64,000 bases of DNA. Origin: G963422745 sp963422745 (lineage in GTDB: Bacteria; Actinomycetota; Acidimicrobiia; Acidimicrobiales; Aldehydirespiratoraceae). The stretch covers positions 2,852,001 to 2,916,000 of the forward strand of contig OY730477.1 in the NCBI GenBank assembly GCA_963422745.1, in the 5' to 3' direction. Positions within the stretch are counted from its first letter, which is position 1, and every line of letters starts with the position of its first letter. Shown here in pieces: positions 9,279 to 17,240 of this stretch. The notes below the pieces were generated by a model. That model saw only the letters and a list, made by a program, of their open reading frames with translations. It did not search any database and had not been told where the DNA came from. The position numbers and the translations under genes are program-made.

Positions 9279-12200
9279 TCAACGAAAGTCCCGAGACGCC
9301 GGGGTGCGACCCACCCGAAACGCTTCGAGTTTCTCAGCGATGACGTTGATTACCCCGTCCGCTTTCTCCAGGCGCCCTCGAACGATCATCGCCGATGCTT
9401 CACGAACCACCCGGTCATAACGCAGGCAACAACCCGGCGAGACAATAACGTTGATCAGTCCCGTCTCGTCCTCGAGGCTCACGAACATGGTCCCACCAGC
9501 GGTCATCGGCCTTTGCCTATGGGTCACTACTCCACATACATGCACCTTCGATCTTGGCCGGAGATGGATCAGATCCTCAGCAACGACAATCCCCCGCTCC
9601 GCCAACTCTGAGCGAATGAACCGGGTGGGATGACCGTCGGGAGCAACACCGGTGGCCCACAGGTCCGCAGCGCCTTTCTCTGCAGGTGACATGGTCGCCA
9701 AAGCAGGTGCGTTGACGCCGGTGACGACTCCGGGCAGTCGATCTTTCGATGTTTGTGCCATGGCACCGGCGCTCCATAGAGCCGAACGACGATCGATGTC
9801 GAAACAGCCGAATGCTCCGGCTGTGGCCAGCGCCTCCAGGACCGGTAATGACAGCTTCGGCACCCGCCGACGCAGATCCTCGATCGAGGCGTAGGGCCGA
9901 CCGGCAGCGATCTCAGCAGCCATCTCCTCGCTGATACCTCGCACGTAGTCGAGCCCGAGCCGCACAGCTACCGATGATTGGCTGGTCGCAGGTGATTGGC
10001 TGGTCGCAGGCAGCGCTGTCACCGAAGAAGGGTCGGTTTGCCTGGCATCGAATTCACCCTGCCCTGGGGACTCGACCGTCGGCCCGTCGGAAATGGGCTC
10101 CAATATGGTCCAGGCCTCAGATGTGTTGATGTCGGGTGTGCGCACCACCACACCGTGGCGAAGGGCGTCGCCGACCAAGGTATGCGGAGACCAGAATCCC
10201 ATCGGCTGCGCCCTCAGCAACGCAGCACAAAAGGCTGCGGGATAGTGGAACTTGATCCACGCCGATGCGTAAACGAGATACGAAAACGACACCGCATGGC
10301 TCTCGGGAAAGCCATAATCGGCAAAAGATGCAAAAGAAGCCCAGATCTGTTCGCCCAGTTCACAGGCGATGCCGTTGGACGCCATGCCATCAAAGAAGCG
10401 TTCCTTGAGAGCGTCCATACGTTCATGACTGCGCTTGGATCCCATAGCTTGGCGGAGCAGGTCGGCCTCCGCGGGTGAGAAGTCGGCGACGTCAATGGCG
10501 ATCTGCATGAGTTGCTCTTGAAAGATCGGCACACCCAGAGTTTTCGCCAGCGAGTTTTTGAGTAGCGGGTGCAAAAAGGTGACCGGTTCACGCCCGTTTC
10601 GCCGTCGGATGTAAGGATGTACGGAACCGCCCTGGATCGGTCCGGGACGGATGAGCGCCACCTCCACCACCAAGTCGTAAAAGCATCGGGGCTTTAGGCG
10701 GGGCAAGGTGGCCATCTGCGCCCGTGACTCGACTTGGAATACACCGATCGTGTCGGCCCTTCGGAGCATTTCATAGACCTCGTCCTCTTGGGCGAGAGCA
10801 GCGAGATCAATCTCAGAGCCGTGATGATCACCGATGAGATCGACAGCATGGTGCAGCATCGACAGCATTCCCAGACCGAGCAGGTCAAACTTCACAAGTC
10901 CGGCTGCAGCGCAGTCTTCCTTGTCCCACTGCAAGACGCTGCGGTCCTGCATACGAGCCCACTCCACCGGGCACACCTCAATCACAGGCCGGTCACACAT
11001 CACCATCCCACCGGAGTGGATCGCTAGATGACGAGGAAAGTGCTTAAGTTCGGCGGCTAACTCCATGACCTGCGACGGCACAGCGGGAAGATCTCTCCCG
11101 AAACCGGTATCCAGACCCGAACCAGACACACAAAAATCACCTTTTTGAGAATCACGCGCAGCGTCGCGGGAACCATTCGCAGGCCACTGATGATCGCGAT
11201 CCCACCCGAAATCCGCGCCTCGTCGGGAGAAGGCATCCTGTTGACCTTGGGCATAACCGAGCGCCTTGGCCATGTCACGGATTGCCGAACGCGACCGGTA
11301 GGTGACAACGTTGGCCACCTGAGCGCATCTGTGGCGTCCATGACGGTCATACACGTACTGGATGACCTCCTCTCGACGTTGGCTTTCGATGTCAATGTCT
11401 ATGTCGGGCGGACCGTCACGCTCCGGCGACAAGAAACGTTCGAACAACAAGTTGAGCGACACCGCATCGGCTTTGGTTATGCCCAGGACGTAACAGACCG
11501 CGGAGTTGGCTGCCGATCCCCGGCCCTGACAGTAGATATCGGAACGTCGGCAGAATTCGACTATGTCCCAGACGATCAGGAAGTAACCACAGAACCCCAA
11601 CTGTTCGATTCGATCGAGTTCGTGATCGAGTCGCTTCCACGCCCCTGAGACACGTTCTTGGTCTCGGAGCCCGTAACGAAGAGTGCCACCATCGACGACC
11701 AACCGTCTCAGAAAGCTCATCTCATCGAGTCCGTCGGGGCAGGGAAACGGTGGCAGATCAGGGGCGGTCAATGCCAGATCGAAAGCACATTCAGCACCGA
11801 GCTCGCCAGCTCGTTGCACCACGCCGGGATAGCGGGCAAAACGCAGAGACTGCTCGTCACCGGAGCGCAGATGCATGCCCACCGGCGGGAGCCATCCGTC
11901 GATCTCGTTAAGGCTGCGACGAGCACGCACCGCTGCCAGCGCTGATGCCAAACGTTGACGCGCCACCGAATGATGGTGGGCATTGGCGGTGGCCACAATA
12001 GCGACACCAGCGCTGACGGCGAGTTCGGCCAGACCGTCGTTTCGTACCGAATCCATGGGCAGGCCGTGATTCCACAACTCAACAAAGACGTTGTCACGAC
12101 CGAAGTCGGCAATCAGACGATCAAGTTCACGCCGTGCCGCCGCCGGTCCCTCGTTGAGCAACGCCGCCGGTACCGCCCCTTTACGACAGGCGGTGAGAAT

Positions 12201-12638
12201 GCACCAATGATCTCCTGTGCCGATACCGCCGAGTTCAACGAGACGCTCATAGACGATGCGAGGCGCACCCTTGGAGCCCGCTAGTTGTCCCTCGCTGATA
12301 GCCCGAGCAAGCAGGGAGTAGCCGCGAGGGTCACGAGCAAGGACGATCAGATGTCTACCCTGCGGGTCGGGCGTCCCCACCGGACGCGGATCGGGCGGTC
12401 CGTGACGACCGGGAACAGGCTCAGATGCCAATGTCAGTTCCGAACCAAACACCGTCGCAAGTCCGACGGTTCGTGCAGCCCGGGCGAAGCGAACCACGCC
12501 ATAAAAGCCGTTGTGATCGGTGAGGGCGAGCGCGTCAAGTTCCAGTCGGGCGGCCTCAATCGCTAATTCCTCGGGATGGGAGGCCCCGTCAAGGAAGGAG
12601 AAATTGGAGTGACAGTGCAGTTCGGCGTAAGGAGTTAT
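9279..12638 (-). CDS. dnaE2: error-prone DNA polymerase III alpha subunit DnaE2 (non-canonical start)
   Basis: Translesion polymerase of the actinobacterial mutasome, working with ImuA and ImuB. Order: PHP domain (YAELHCHSNFSFLDGASH at the very N-terminus), polymerase core (GRGSAANSAVCYVLGIT, then DGPPDIDIDIES with the catalytic Asp residues), helix-hairpin-helix, C-terminal OB fold (VHVCGVVTHRQRPM, FVSLEDETGLINVIV). The first ATG/GTG/TTG in frame is GTG 12497, which would delete the conserved PHP start. The frame is open to a stop at 12717-12719 with no ATG, GTG or TTG. ATA at 12636-12638 (reading ITPYAELHCH) is preferred because it sits exactly where a leaderless start is predicted from the SOS promoter. 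That gives 1119 aa. A sequencing error turning ATG to ATA is the alternative. Confidence 0.9.
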   Translation of the reverse strand: MTPYAELHCHSNFSFLDGASHPEELAIEAARLELDALALTDHNGFYGVVRFARAARTVGLATVFGSELTLASEPVPGRHGPPDPRPVGTPDPQGRHLIVLARDPRGYSLLARAISEGQLAGSKGAPRIVYERLVELGGIGTGDHWCILTACRKGAVPAALLNEGPAAARRELDRLIADFGRDNVFVELWNHGLPMDSVRNDGLAELAVSAGVAIVATANAHHHSVARQRLASALAAVRARRSLNEIDGWLPPVGMHLRSGDEQSLRFARYPGVVQRAGELGAECAFDLALTAPDLPPFPCPDGLDEMSFLRRLVVDGGTLRYGLRDQERVSGAWKRLDHELDRIEQLGFCGYFLIVWDIVEFCRRSDIYCQGRGSAANSAVCYVLGITKADAVSLNLLFERFLSPERDGPPDIDIDIESQRREEVIQYVYDRHGRHRCAQVANVVTYRSRSAIRDMAKALGYAQGQQDAFSRRGADFGWDRDHQWPANGSRDAARDSQKGDFCVSGSGLDTGFGRDLPAVPSQVMELAAELKHFPRHLAIHSGGMVMCDRPVIEVCPVEWARMQDRSVLQWDKEDCAAAGLVKFDLLGLGMLSMLHHAVDLIGDHHGSEIDLAALAQEDEVYEMLRRADTIGVFQVESRAQMATLPRLKPRCFYDLVVEVALIRPGPIQGGSVHPYIRRRNGREPVTFLHPLLKNSLAKTLGVPIFQEQLMQIAIDVADFSPAEADLLRQAMGSKRSHERMDALKERFFDGMASNGIACELGEQIWASFASFADYGFPESHAVSFSYLVYASAWIKFHYPAAFCAALLRAQPMGFWSPHTLVGDALRHGVVVRTPDINTSEAWTILEPISDGPTVESPGQGEFDARQTDPSSVTALPATSQSPATSQSSVAVRLGLDYVRGISEEMAAEIAAGRPYASIEDLRRRVPKLSLPVLEALATAGAFGCFDIDRRSALWSAGAMAQTSKDRLPGVVTGVNAPALATMSPAEKGAADLWATGVAPDGHPTRFIRSELAERGIVVAEDLIHLRPRSKVHVCGVVTHRQRPMTAGGTMFVSLEDETGLINVIVSPGCCLRYDRVVREASAMIVRGRLEKADGVINVIAEKLEAFRVGRTPASRDFR

Positions 12639-12644
12639 CCCCCG

Positions 12645-12673
12645 ATAATATACAAACGTATGTTCGTATACAA
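12645..12673 (-). promoter_or_regulatory. SOS (LexA-controlled) promoter of dnaE2
   Basis: On the minus strand: -35 TTGTAT (12668-12673), a 17-bp spacer, -10 TATTAT (12645-12650). The spacer contains ACGAACATACGTTTGT (12652-12667), a near-palindrome matching the actinobacterial LexA box (CGAAC-N4-GTTCG) with one core mismatch. Six bases after the -10 lies the ATA codon, implying a leaderless mRNA. Confidence 0.75.
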
Positions 12674-12705
12674 CGGGTTCGGGATCTGTCGGCGGGAACT
12701 CTCGC

Positions 12706-13050
12706 TGCCCGAGAGATTACCCAGGCGTAACCATGACGAACCGGCGCAGGTACACAGTTCGCACAACAAGAGCATCGCGAATCTCCTCAGTCATGTCGGC
12801 AACCAACTCCGCCCTATAGGTGCCCGAGAGATTACCCAGGCGTAACCATGACGAACCGGCGCAGGTACACGGCTCGCACAACAAGAGCATCGCGAATCTC
12901 CTCAGTCATGTCGGCAACCAACTCCGCCCTATAGGTGCCCGAGAGATTACCCAGGCGTAACCATGACGAACCGGCGCAGGTACACGGCTCGCACGGCGAG
13001 GGCATCGCGAATCTCCTCAGTCATGTCGGCAGCGAACTCCGCCCTGTAAG
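12706..13050. repeat. 115-bp tandem repeat, 3 copies
   Basis: Units at 12706-12820, 12821-12935 and 12936-13050, nearly identical (a few substitutions). The third unit is the true 3' end of the membrane protein gene, including its stop at 12947. The other two are extra copies between that gene and dnaE2. The period is not a multiple of three. The outermost copy supplies the in-frame stop that precedes the dnaE2 frame. Confidence 0.93.
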
Positions 13051-14119
13051 TGCTGTCAGTCACTACTTGGATGGCGAACTGGAGAGCCGACACAAGACCA
13101 ATGAACGCCGAGACCAGCAGGAGTTGGCGGGTAAACACCACTTCGCCCCCGAACAGTGACCAGTAGTAGGCCCAGTCGTCTGATCGTGTGAGTTCGGTTG
13201 CGGTTGTCCACTGCAGCAGCGTGTCCTCCCGCACCGCCGCAAGACCGAACACCATATAAAAGACGGTGATGATGAAACCCACAATCATGATCTGGATGAC
13301 CTGTGACGTGAACAACAACAGCCCAACGTTGAACCGGGCACTCCGACCGAGAGGTGGCGAGGCGGGGGCGGGATCCGAAGCCAGGGGCACGATGTCTTGC
13401 ACAGGCGACCCGACACAGCGAGGCCGTACGTCATCCCATGCCTCGAACCGGGCGAGATCAACTGTGAGGCGATTGACCGATACGGCCACAAACGCCGCCA
13501 TCAGCCCACCCACGAGCACGAACACAGCTCCAAAGAATGGCAACGTGAAGTCGTTAGCCACCTGCCACATCTCAGCGTTGAGGAAGATGAATGCCGAAAA
13601 GACGAGCAAGATCGGCAGTGACTTCATCACCAGGTTGGTGATATCACCAACCTGGTGACGGACCTGGCCCAGCGACCAACGCAACATTGACAGGATCCCC
13701 CATGAGGTAACCACGTAACCCACCGCGAGGATCAAGAAGTTGACGATGACGATCTCCAACATGCTCACTGCTACCGCCGACTCCGAACCGATGGCAGCGG
13801 GCACCATCGGCAATGCGAAATACAGGCCGATCTCAACGAGACCAACGTCGTCGGGTAGTTGCAGCAGGCGACGCCCCCGCAACTTGTTGACCACCACGAA
13901 CGAGGTCGTCATGGCAAAGACGCCACCGGTAAAAGCCCCGAACTGTGCCCATCCCTTCCACCGGTCGCCGAAGGTCATGAACAACTCAAAGAACACCACT
14001 AGAGAAAGCAGAGGCACCATGCGTGTGAGGACGTCCTCAGTTGCTGAGTATTTCTCAATCAGGTGAGGCAGACCACGGCGAACGAACCAGCGTTCACATC
14101 GGTCTCGTTCAGTGTTCAT
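12947..14119 (-). CDS. polytopic membrane protein inside the mutasome operon
   Basis: 390 aa with about eight hydrophobic segments in two blocks (roughly residues 35-190 and 260-350) separated by a polar stretch rich in Pro/Asp. The C-terminus is cytoplasmic-looking (EFAADMTEEIRDALAVRAVY). No family recognised. It lies between imuB (41 bp upstream) and dnaE2 on the same strand, so it should share SOS induction. ATG 14119 (MNTERDR) is chosen over a TTG at 14149. Its 3' end has been copied twice downstream. Function unknown. Confidence 0.8.
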   Translation of the reverse strand: MNTERDRCERWFVRRGLPHLIEKYSATEDVLTRMVPLLSLVVFFELFMTFGDRWKGWAQFGAFTGGVFAMTTSFVVVNKLRGRRLLQLPDDVGLVEIGLYFALPMVPAAIGSESAVAVSMLEIVIVNFLILAVGYVVTSWGILSMLRWSLGQVRHQVGDITNLVMKSLPILLVFSAFIFLNAEMWQVANDFTLPFFGAVFVLVGGLMAAFVAVSVNRLTVDLARFEAWDDVRPRCVGSPVQDIVPLASDPAPASPPLGRSARFNVGLLLFTSQVIQIMIVGFIITVFYMVFGLAAVREDTLLQWTTATELTRSDDWAYYWSLFGGEVVFTRQLLLVSAFIGLVSALQFAIQVVTDSTYRAEFAADMTEEIRDALAVRAVYLRRFVMVTPG

Positions 14120-14160
14120 GTCGGCCACGTTCGGCTCTCCACATGACAATCATGGTGTGC

Positions 14161-15744
14161 TCAGTCCCACAAGGCGGTGATCCGCCACCGACCCTGTTCA
14201 AGGGCCAAGAGACGGGCGACACCATCGTCGGTCACCACCTGGATCCGCACAAGACGACGATGCGAGCCGGTAATCCACCACCGTTCGTCGACAGGCCACG
14301 GCGCGCTCCAAGCAACCACAACCAGGAACCGCTTCCCATGACCGGCCACAATCCGGTGCGGAGGTGCCGAAATCTGTCCCCGACCGTTGATTCGAACAGG
14401 TCGTTCGTCGGCATCGAACACATCAACCGGCTCGCCGGGATCGAGGATCCGTGTCGGTGACGGTGCTGGAAGAGAGCCGGGCCAAGGTGGCGAATCGGCA
14501 TTGGGCGAATCGGCATTGTTGGTGGGCGTGCTTCGCAGGTCGACCGTAGCTGCGGGGACCAGCACGAGTTGTTCATCGGGATGACGCCCACCTTTGCATT
14601 CGATGACCTTCACCGCTTCCACACCCAGCCGTCCCTGTAGGCGGGCCGTCGCACGGGTCACCCGCTCGTCAATTTCAGTCTCATCACCCCAGAAACCAAG
14701 TTGACGGCCCTTGGCCGCAATCAACTCCTCGGGTACCAACGTTAGTTTGGCGATACCACCACTCGGACGGCAAGCGGGCGAGCCGTTGAGCCATCCGTCA
14801 AGTTGCCAGCGCACCCGATCGGCAATAGCCACCGATGAGAGCATCCCTTCATGACGCCAGAGCCTGCACGACTGCTCACCGTGCTCCGTCTCGGCTTCGA
14901 CGGCGATCCTCACACAGGTCATGCCTTCGCGCCGCAGCCGCCGATGAAGTTCGTCTGCGAGCCTGCGAGCCATGAACGCCACCCGATCGACCCGGTCCGC
15001 AGGCGGATCGATCTCAACGACCGCCGACCGATCCAGGGCCGGGCTGCGGCTGTCGGGCAGGTGCTCTTGGAGACCCAACGCCAATCGATGCGCAGCAAGA
15101 CCAACTGAGCCGAATCGAGCCGATACATCGGCTGCTGGCAGGGAAGCGAACTCACCGAAGGTACTTATACCGAGCCGAACAAGCACGTCGGTCAACTCGG
15201 GTCGTTCCAACATCTCGATCCTCATAGGAGCCAAAAACGAGGCACTGTCACCACTGGGCACCATACGAATCGGCGCCGCGGCACGCGCAGCCAACTCGGC
15301 AGCAAAAGGCCCGTCGGCCACGCCGATGCGTACATCAATGCGACCAGCCAGAGCATCGTTCATTCTTGATCGAACGAGTTCCGCGACCTTGGTCTCACCA
15401 CCGAAGTAGCGCGATGGTCCCCGCATCACGATGGAGCATGTACCGGGCCTCAGCACCTCAATGCGTGGGGTGATGTTGTCCAGGACGGCAACGATCGGTT
15501 CAAACATCTGGACTTCGCGAGACTCGTCACGCACGTGAAGTGTCAACTCCGCACACCGTTGGTGTGCCGTACGGGTCCGTATGCCGTATGTCACGCCGTA
15601 TTCACGGGCAACCGGCGATGAGGTGACGATGCGATTGGCGTGGGTGACCGCGCAGGGTTCATCAAGCAATGCGTCGACGGCCAAAAGAGGCCAGTAGGGG
15701 CACCACGCCACCAGCGTGCGCTCGGCTGCTGCCACGGCTCGCAC
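14161..15744 (-). CDS. imuB: ImuB, Y-family polymerase-like mutasome adaptor
   Basis: 527 aa. Y-family DNA polymerase fold used as the hub of the ImuA-ImuB-DnaE2 translesion complex. The N-terminus reads RTLVAWCPYWPLLAVDALL, typical of ImuB, and the protein lacks the acidic catalytic pair of true Y polymerases. A little-finger-like region and a C-terminal extension follow. GTG 15744 lies 19 bp after the imuA stop; the ORF extends upstream into imuA in another frame. Transcribed with imuA from the SOS promoter. Confidence 0.9.
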   Translation of the reverse strand: MRAVAAAERTLVAWCPYWPLLAVDALLDEPCAVTHANRIVTSSPVAREYGVTYGIRTRTAHQRCAELTLHVRDESREVQMFEPIVAVLDNITPRIEVLRPGTCSIVMRGPSRYFGGETKVAELVRSRMNDALAGRIDVRIGVADGPFAAELAARAAAPIRMVPSGDSASFLAPMRIEMLERPELTDVLVRLGISTFGEFASLPAADVSARFGSVGLAAHRLALGLQEHLPDSRSPALDRSAVVEIDPPADRVDRVAFMARRLADELHRRLRREGMTCVRIAVEAETEHGEQSCRLWRHEGMLSSVAIADRVRWQLDGWLNGSPACRPSGGIAKLTLVPEELIAAKGRQLGFWGDETEIDERVTRATARLQGRLGVEAVKVIECKGGRHPDEQLVLVPAATVDLRSTPTNNADSPNADSPPWPGSLPAPSPTRILDPGEPVDVFDADERPVRINGRGQISAPPHRIVAGHGKRFLVVVAWSAPWPVDERWWITGSHRRLVRIQVVTDDGVARLLALEQGRWRITALWD

Positions 15745-15763
15745 GGGGTATCTGCTGGGCACG

Positions 15764-16453
15764 TCAGACCCGCACGGGAGCACCGGTTGGGCCGGGTAAC
15801 AACAATTCGCTTGATCGGGGCCGAGACGCCGCCCCGCGGCCACCACCGTTCACCCGCACACGACGCGAACGAAACAATCCGTGGCCCTCGCCGATTCCCT
15901 GCCAACTACCCGAGAGCACCTCCAGTTGCACATCAATGCCCGAAGGCCAGTATCCACCCCGGCAAATGAGCACCGAGCCACGTTCGCGTGTACGAGCAAT
16001 CAGGCGGCGAGCGTCGCGGTCACTTACACGCCGACGAGGAGCAACGAGTATCAAGTCGACCGCGCCTATCAAAGCCGCGACGGTGTATGACCACTCCTCG
16101 GGTACGGGATCAACCACAAGCACCCGAGACAGCACGATGCCCGTCTCCGCCGCCGCGGCCCACCCGAGTTCGGGATCGTCAACGGCGGCCATCCACGAGC
16201 CAGCTGCTGATGCCCCGGCTGCCACAGCCAGAGCAAGCCCCGTGGATCCCGATCCCGTGACCGAAACGATGCTGCCGCGGCGCAACACGCCACCGGGGAA
16301 CAGCGAGGTGAGTTCCTCAAGCAACCCAAGCGTACGTTCGTGAGCACCGACCAAGGGCGCAACCCGCTCGCCCAACAAACGTAGACGAGCCCTGCGATCG
16401 ACAATCCTGCGATCGACAATGTTGAGTGCTTCCGCGGTCTGAGCAGCAACCAT
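15764..16453 (-). CDS. imuA: ImuA, RecA-like mutasome protein
   Basis: 229-aa degenerate RecA/SulA-like protein (GSIVSVTGSGSTGLALAVAA replaces the Walker A region). The C-terminal tail is basic (RSRRVRVNGGGRG), as in ImuA proteins, which bind ImuB and RecA. The longest ORF begins at a TTG at 16492, but this would place the LexA box inside the gene. ATG 16453 lies exactly six bases after a -10 element, so a leaderless start there is preferred. Confidence 0.85.
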   Translation of the reverse strand: MVAAQTAEALNIVDRRIVDRRARLRLLGERVAPLVGAHERTLGLLEELTSLFPGGVLRRGSIVSVTGSGSTGLALAVAAGASAAGSWMAAVDDPELGWAAAAETGIVLSRVLVVDPVPEEWSYTVAALIGAVDLILVAPRRRVSDRDARRLIARTRERGSVLICRGGYWPSGIDVQLEVLSGSWQGIGEGHGLFRSRRVRVNGGGRGAASRPRSSELLLPGPTGAPVRV

Positions 16454-16457
16454 TCCC

Positions 16458-16948
16458 TCAGTATCGAACATTTGTTCGTAATCGGCAACCAAGGGAATCT
16501 AGCGCCGTCATGTTCTCGGCGCAGTTTGCGAGGATCAAACCGTTGAGTTCGTGGTTGATCAGATGTCGACGAATCGCCTCGGGTACTTCGATCGTCGCTT
16601 CGCCCAGCGACACCGATATGGATCGTGCCTGAATCGGCCATACCCAGACCCGCGATTGCTCCGAGCAAGGTGGCTTTGTCGCATGCAAGGGTGGCTTTGA
16701 CGCATCCCGGGCCGAGCGGCAAAGATAGGCTGGCCCAGCTCTCTCAGGGCGAAGAACCGGGCGGATGTGACTTGCTGGTATTCCTCCGAGATCCGCTCAG
16801 GAATGTGCTTGGCGAGTTCGGCAAGTCTGACATGGTTGAATTGGAAAGTCCCTCTTGCTCCCAGTGATGCTGTTTTCACCTCGAAGTCATGGCCGTCAAT
16901 TAGAAGATCCGTTTTCGATGTTCGTCCATCGTTACTCACGTCAAACAT
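16458..16948 (-). pseudogene. broken PD-(D/E)XK-nuclease-like gene
   Basis: The N-terminal frame (from ATG 16948) reads SKTDLLIDGHDFEVKTASL...RGTFQFNHVRL, resembling a PD-(D/E)XK core (Asp, then E-V-K). Around 16665-16710 the frame breaks. The downstream part continues in another frame as IEVPEAIRRHLINHELNGL. A 20/21-bp direct duplication (GCAAGGTGGCTTTGTCGCAT repeated) lies at the break, and removing one unit rejoins these two frames. A further small shift is possible. Nuclease identity is tentative. Confidence 0.5.
16460..16488 (-). promoter_or_regulatory. SOS (LexA-controlled) promoter of imuA
   Basis: Minus strand: -35 TTGCCG (16483-16488), 17-bp spacer, -10 GATACT (16460-16465). The box TCGAACATTTGTTCGT on the plus strand (16464-16479) is an almost perfect actinobacterial LexA site and overlaps spacer and -10. 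Geometry is identical to the dnaE2 promoter. Confidence 0.85.
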
Positions 16949-17228
16949 GGGGACATCTTGTGGTAGATGCCGAAGTAGCCGCGCTTGAGCAGGCTCCAGA
17001 AAGATTCGATCCCGTTGGTGTGGGCCTGTCCGCGCACAAACTCGCTGACTGAATGCTGGAGCACCTCATGGTCGAACCGCAGTCCGGTTTAGGCATGCGC
17101 CTCATCCGTATAAACCGTTGCCTGTCCCTCAACGTGCTCCACAACAAAGCCCTGCAACGTTGCCTTGGAAGGGGTCAAGTAATGCGGGATTCCGTTGAAT
17201 CGGTCAGGGGTGCGCCAGCGGGCGTGCT
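16936..17228 (-). pseudogene. IS1595-family transposase remnant
   Basis: Minus-strand translation gives ATLQGFVVEHVEGQATVYTD, then EFVRGQAHTNGIESFWSLL and KRGYFGIYHKMSP, the C-terminal half of the IS1595/DDE transposase. A TAA interrupts it after YTDEAHA and the frame ends at 16936 soon after KMSP. No terminal inverted repeats were found and the N-terminal half is missing. A related fragment recurs at about 21200-21262. Confidence 0.82.
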
Positions 17229-17240
17229 TTGGATCTTATC

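Noticed and set aside
14120..14149. TTG start ten codons upstream of the mutasome membrane protein
   Set aside because: ATG 14119 gives a better N-terminus; neither has a clear SD, so this remains a preference.
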